Notes under the pieces: model-generated
Told to the model about the DNA's origin: nothing
Seen by the model: only the letters and a program-made list of their open reading frames with translations
Database searches by the model: none
In this document: piece by piece, positions 4,442-6,770 of the stretch
Layout: each line of letters starts with the position of its first letter
Position numbering within the stretch: position 1 is the stretch's first letter
DNA from: Microcaldota archaeon
GTDB taxonomy: Archaea; Micrarchaeota; Micrarchaeia; Micrarchaeales; Micrarchaeaceae
Assembly (NCBI GenBank): GCA_013330215.1
Contig: DUIS01000057.1
Coordinates: 1 to 6,770, forward strand
Direction of reading: 5' to 3'
DNA: 6,770 nt
Translations under genes and position numbers: made by a program

Positions 4442-5185
4442 ATGTTCGAGATAAAGATAGATGATGCAAGATATTGGAAGAATTGCGTTGATTCAATAGT
4501 AAGCCTTATCGATGAGGGCTCGTTCAATATAGCAAAGGAGGGGATATCGTTAAGAGCAATGGACCCTTCCGGAATAAGCATGATATCGTTCTTTATGCCT
4601 AACAAGGCTTTTGCGAAATACGAAGTTGATAAACCCGCGGTGATAGGGCTAAACCTTGAGAACTTCGGAAAGATACTTTCCAGCTCCAGGGCTGAGGAGC
4701 AGCTCATAATGAAGGAAGCGGGCAACAAGTTCGTGGTAGAGTTTGTGGGCAAGAACAGCAGAAGGCGTTACAGGCTGCCGATGATAGACGTAAAGAAGGA
4801 TGCAGACAAGGAACCGAAGGTCGAATTTGACTCGGTTGTTGAGGTAAAATCTGATTCGTTGAAGGATATATTGAAGGATGCAAACCTGCTCTCGACCCAC
4901 GTGGGATTCAAGGCTGAGAAGGATTCATTTGTGGTGCTTGCAAAGGGGGATGCTGGCGAACTCGAAGAGGAGCATATGAACAATGCTGAGGTCATCAAGA
5001 AGATAAGCGCCTCAAAGAGCGCGTTCGCAACTTTCAACCTCGACTATCTGGAGAGGATGATAAGCGCGTGCCCATCCAATTCTACAATGACGCTTTCGAT
5101 AAAGACGGAAGAGCCGATAAGAATAGATTATAAGATAGGGGACGCCAACGTCTCTTACTTTTTGGCACCGTATATGGAAAACTGA
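4442..5185 (+). CDS. pcn: DNA polymerase sliding clamp (PCNA)
   Basis: The ring-forming clamp that tethers DNA polymerase, FEN1, ligase and other partners to DNA. The product is 247 residues, normal for archaeal PCNA, with two domains. The N-terminal one carries the diagnostic GISLRAMDPSGISMISF (34-50). The interdomain connecting loop, which receives PIP-box peptides, is about 115-130 (IDVKKDADKEPKVEFD). The C-terminal domain ends PIRIDYKIGDANVSYF (225-240) and LAPYMEN, matching the usual LAPRxE-type tail. Basic residues facing DNA include KNSRRRYR (104-111). ATG 4442 is supported by GTGAT three bases upstream and by the conserved MFEIKIDDARYWK start. Of 20 Ile codons, 18 are ATA, a clear native-codon reference. 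It leads a compact plus-strand cluster, with 10 bases to the next gene, behind a promoter divergent from the 63-aa gene. Confidence 0.97.
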   Translation: MFEIKIDDARYWKNCVDSIVSLIDEGSFNIAKEGISLRAMDPSGISMISFFMPNKAFAKYEVDKPAVIGLNLENFGKILSSSRAEEQLIMKEAGNKFVVEFVGKNSRRRYRLPMIDVKKDADKEPKVEFDSVVEVKSDSLKDILKDANLLSTHVGFKAEKDSFVVLAKGDAGELEEEHMNNAEVIKKISASKSAFATFNLDYLERMISACPSNSTMTLSIKTEEPIRIDYKIGDANVSYFLAPYMEN

Positions 5186-5190
5186 GTGAT
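5186..5190 (+). promoter_or_regulatory. Shine-Dalgarno of the DJ-1/PfpI-like gene
   Basis: GTGAT follows the PCNA stop codon directly and precedes ATG 5196 by 5 bases. A nearer ATG at 5192 is out of frame. The site supports translation of the second gene from a shared mRNA. Confidence 0.5.
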
Positions 5191-5195
5191 TATGG

Positions 5196-5711
5196 ATGAG
5201 GTTTCTCATTTTCATACCGCCGAAAGATTTCAGGGACGAATCGCTTTCCATGGTAAAGCTCTTTTTTGACAAATGGGGCATACGCTACATGGTGACAAGC
5301 TATACCTCTTCCGACTGCATGGGTTTACACGGCGCGGTCGTTAGGCCTGATATCAACACTTCTAAGGTAAATTACGAGGAATACGATGGGATTGTGCTGG
5401 TGGACGGCAGCGGATCCGATGAGTATAAGCTGCAGGATTACAGGCCGTTGCTGGACCTCATGTTGCTGTTCGACCAGAAAAAGAGGTATATAATAAGCAT
5501 AAACAACACGGCAAAGATACCTGCAAGGGCAAACATCGTAAACAACGCCAAGATCGCGACAGATGACGAGGAGTCGATAAGGCTTGTGCGGCTATTCCAT
5601 GGCGTGCCTTCAGAAAAGCCATTCGAGATGAATGGCAACCTCATAACGATAAGGAACTCCAAAGATGTAGAGGAGGCGATGCAGGTAATACTTGAGCGAA
5701 TAGGGAAATAG
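5196..5711 (+). CDS. DJ-1/PfpI-like protein lacking the canonical catalytic cysteine
   Basis: A 171-residue single-domain protein of the DJ-1/PfpI (class I glutamine amidotransferase-like) superfamily. The N-terminal strand and loop MRFLIFIPPKDFRDESLSM (1-19) match the family's beta-1 and acidic loop; E15 probably matches the conserved Glu. YDGIVLVDGSGSDEYK (63-78) is the central strand with the glycine loop. The nucleophile elbow, normally A-I-C-H-G, aligns with S-I-N-N-T (101-105), so Asn103 and Asn104 replace Cys and His. Protease, deglycase or hydratase chemistry that needs the cysteine is therefore unlikely; a binding, chaperone or regulatory role is possible. Residues 106-120 (AKIPARANIVNNAKI) still follow the family pattern. 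It lies 10 bases after PCNA and 4 before RNP4, so is almost certainly co-transcribed. Family assignment is good, function unknown. Confidence 0.8.
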   Translation: MRFLIFIPPKDFRDESLSMVKLFFDKWGIRYMVTSYTSSDCMGLHGAVVRPDINTSKVNYEEYDGIVLVDGSGSDEYKLQDYRPLLDLMLLFDQKKRYIISINNTAKIPARANIVNNAKIATDDEESIRLVRLFHGVPSEKPFEMNGNLITIRNSKDVEEAMQVILERIGK

Positions 5712-5715
5712 GCGC

Positions 5716-6021
5716 ATGAAGGCAAGCAAGAGCGGTGTGGTAAGAGAGATTGCAGAGGAGCGCATACGGATACTCTACGACCTTGCGAAAAAGGCATATC
5801 CTGACGACCCTGAGCTTTCAAAGAGTTACACCAGGATAATAAAGCAGATATCCAGGCATTACAAGATAACGCTTTCAAAGGAGATAAAAACCGGTATTTG
5901 CAAGAATTGCGGTTCTGTACTCATTCCGGGGATCTCCGCTTCTGTCAGGCTTGTGAGCAGCAAGAAGTACGCTTCCTATAAGTGCCTTGTATGCGGCGCT
6001 GAAAGGCACATTCCCTATTGA
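5716..6021 (+). CDS. rnp4: Ribonuclease P protein component 4 (Rpp21/Rpr2 family)
   Basis: A 101-residue zinc-ribbon subunit of archaeal RNase P, which with the catalytic RNA and other proteins removes 5' leaders from pre-tRNA. The N-terminal helices contain AEERIRILYDLAKKAYPDDP (13-32) and SYTRIIKQISRHYKITLSKE (37-56), the usual basic helical part that pairs with Rpp29. The zinc site is C62-x2-C65 and C90-x2-C93 in ICKNCGSVLIPG and YKCLVCGAERHIPY. The closing aromatic HIPY and the VLIPG turn are typical of RNP4. Length is normal. ATG 5716 lies 4 bases after the preceding stop, without a clear Shine-Dalgarno, so translation may be coupled to the upstream gene. Its presence implies that this organism processes tRNA leaders, unlike the RNase P-less Nanoarchaeum. 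Confidence 0.92.
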   Translation: MKASKSGVVREIAEERIRILYDLAKKAYPDDPELSKSYTRIIKQISRHYKITLSKEIKTGICKNCGSVLIPGISASVRLVSSKKYASYKCLVCGAERHIPY

Positions 6022-6031
6022 TATGATTAAA

Positions 6032-6036
6032 GTGAC
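6032..6036 (+). promoter_or_regulatory. Shine-Dalgarno of the phosphatase gene
   Basis: GTGAC precedes ATG 6040 with a 3-base spacer (GTT). An earlier ATG at 6023 and GTG at 6032 are out of frame, so 6040 is the start. Confidence 0.5.
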
Positions 6037-6039
6037 GTT

Positions 6040-6770
6040 ATGGCAGCTGACCTCGGTACAAATCAGGCACGGTTTATCGATTTGATTAAAACGCTAGAAC
6101 CTGTTTTCATTAAGGCGGGTAAAAGAGCCTCGCTATTGCAAAATACCGCATTGGTAAATAAAAAATTGGATACGGGAACCTATGAGATTGATGTGGTAAC
6201 AAATGCAGATATAGAAGTCCAGGAGATGGTTTTGTCAGAGTTATGCAGAACCGAATTGAGAGAGTGCAGACTTGTTGCTGAAGAAAAAACAGACTTTGCG
6301 GACAAATTCAATCCAGACGGAGAACTGTTGCTCGCAATAGACCCGATTGATGGTACTTATCGTTACGCTGCTGGCAAACCGATTTATAGTTTAATTGTTA
6401 GTCTGCAGGCACCTTGCCTGCCCTTGTATACTTTTGCGTATTATCCGGCGATAGACTGGGCGCATAGGTTTGTCAATAATACACACGAGGAAATAGGAAA
6501 AAGGCCCGCGTTGCAACTTTTCGCTGACCGGAGAAAAGCGATTGCATATTCTTATGGCGATCCGAATAAGGCGCTGCCTGAGTCTATGAAAGAGGAGGCT
6601 AAGAAAAACGGGTATGTGTTTATCGACAAAAAGGAATTGACCCTTGATTGCGGAGCCGGAACCATGCTTCTTGCAGGTGTCGTTAATGGTTATTATTGCG
6701 AGAACCCTCCCGCTGTTGACGGGCTGGTCGGTATGCACTATGCCCTGGCGCACAATTATAAGATTTACAG
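6040..6770 (+). CDS. Inositol monophosphatase-family phosphatase, 3' end beyond window
   Basis: The frame stays open from ATG 6040 to the window end (243 complete codons), lacking only a short C-terminus. It belongs to the Li-sensitive, Mg-dependent phosphatase superfamily. Metal ligands fit: E81 in VAEEKTD (the GEE site), D101 and D104 in IDPIDGTYRYAAG, and D227 in PPAVDGLVG, the counterpart of the usual W-D-x-A-A-G, here without the Trp. DVVTNADIEVQE (51-62) matches the D-x-V-T-x-x-D segment. In archaea such enzymes may dephosphorylate inositol phosphate, fructose-1,6-bisphosphate or nucleotide phosphates; sequence alone does not decide. Ile codons are mostly ATT (8 of 14), unlike PCNA, hinting at a different history. 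It starts 18 bases after RNP4, with GTGAC three bases before ATG, so it may extend the PCNA cluster. Confidence 0.88.
   Translation, partial: MAADLGTNQARFIDLIKTLEPVFIKAGKRASLLQNTALVNKKLDTGTYEIDVVTNADIEVQEMVLSELCRTELRECRLVAEEKTDFADKFNPDGELLLAIDPIDGTYRYAAGKPIYSLIVSLQAPCLPLYTFAYYPAIDWAHRFVNNTHEEIGKRPALQLFADRRKAIAYSYGDPNKALPESMKEEAKKNGYVFIDKKELTLDCGAGTMLLAGVVNGYYCENPPAVDGLVGMHYALAHNYKIY

Noticed and set aside
4426..4752. 108-codon open frame on the minus strand, and others within 4649-5281
   Set aside because: They are antisense to PCNA, which is certain. Ser-rich antisense frames arise naturally from its codon use.
5438..5878. 146-codon open frame on the minus strand across the DJ-1-like and RNP4 genes
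   Set aside because: It is antisense to two well-supported genes, spans their junction, and has an irregular Cys/Ser-rich composition with no domain pattern.
6391..6753. 120-codon open frame on the minus strand
   Set aside because: It lies wholly inside the phosphatase gene, whose metal-site motifs are clear; the antisense frame shows no motif.

Overview
The window reads as archaeal chromosome, most likely from a DPANN lineage close to Micrarchaeota (ARMAN-like). The lineage is inferred; no homology search was possible. The archaeal assignment rests on a PCNA sliding clamp, an RNase P protein subunit of the Rpp21/RNP4 type, a class III (pilin-type) signal peptide fused to a LamG-like domain, TATA boxes 24-33 bases upstream of several start codons, and Shine-Dalgarno sequences of the GGTGAT type. 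A class I ribonucleotide reductase small subunit suggests a lineage that meets oxygen.

Layout. Positions 1-414 hold the C-terminal part of NrdB (+). A pilin-like LamG surface protein follows (484-1395, +), with its TATA box just upstream and almost no leader. It converges on an unrecognised gene (1404-1835, -), which is divergent from a small beta-sandwich-like conserved protein (1934-2347, +, TTG start). That gene runs tail to tail into a Nudix hydrolase (2344-2916, -), and the two stop codons share one CTAG. A winged-helix regulator (2992-3282, -) lies behind a promoter region shared with a tRNA-Pro(CGG) gene (3359-3431, +). Three small minus-strand genes follow: an unrecognised helical protein (3441-3818), a two-helix membrane protein (3875-4111) and a short basic protein (4137-4328).

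Positions 4329-4441 form a divergent promoter region. To its right is a plus-strand, tightly spaced and probably co-transcribed cluster: PCNA (4442-5185), a DJ-1/PfpI-like protein without the usual cysteine (5196-5711), RNase P component 4 (5716-6021) and an inositol-monophosphatase-family enzyme that runs off the window (6040-6770).

How the genes fit together. The right half joins DNA replication (PCNA), tRNA 5' processing (RNP4) and a probable sugar-phosphate or inositol-phosphate phosphatase. NrdB on the left supplies deoxynucleotides. The most notable non-coding signal is a 9-bp element, TACCTAATA, found once in each of the two divergent promoters between PCNA and the 63-aa protein, at nearly the same distance from each TATA box. 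No CRISPR array, insertion sequence or defence system was seen, and no stretch longer than 300 bases lacks a gene.
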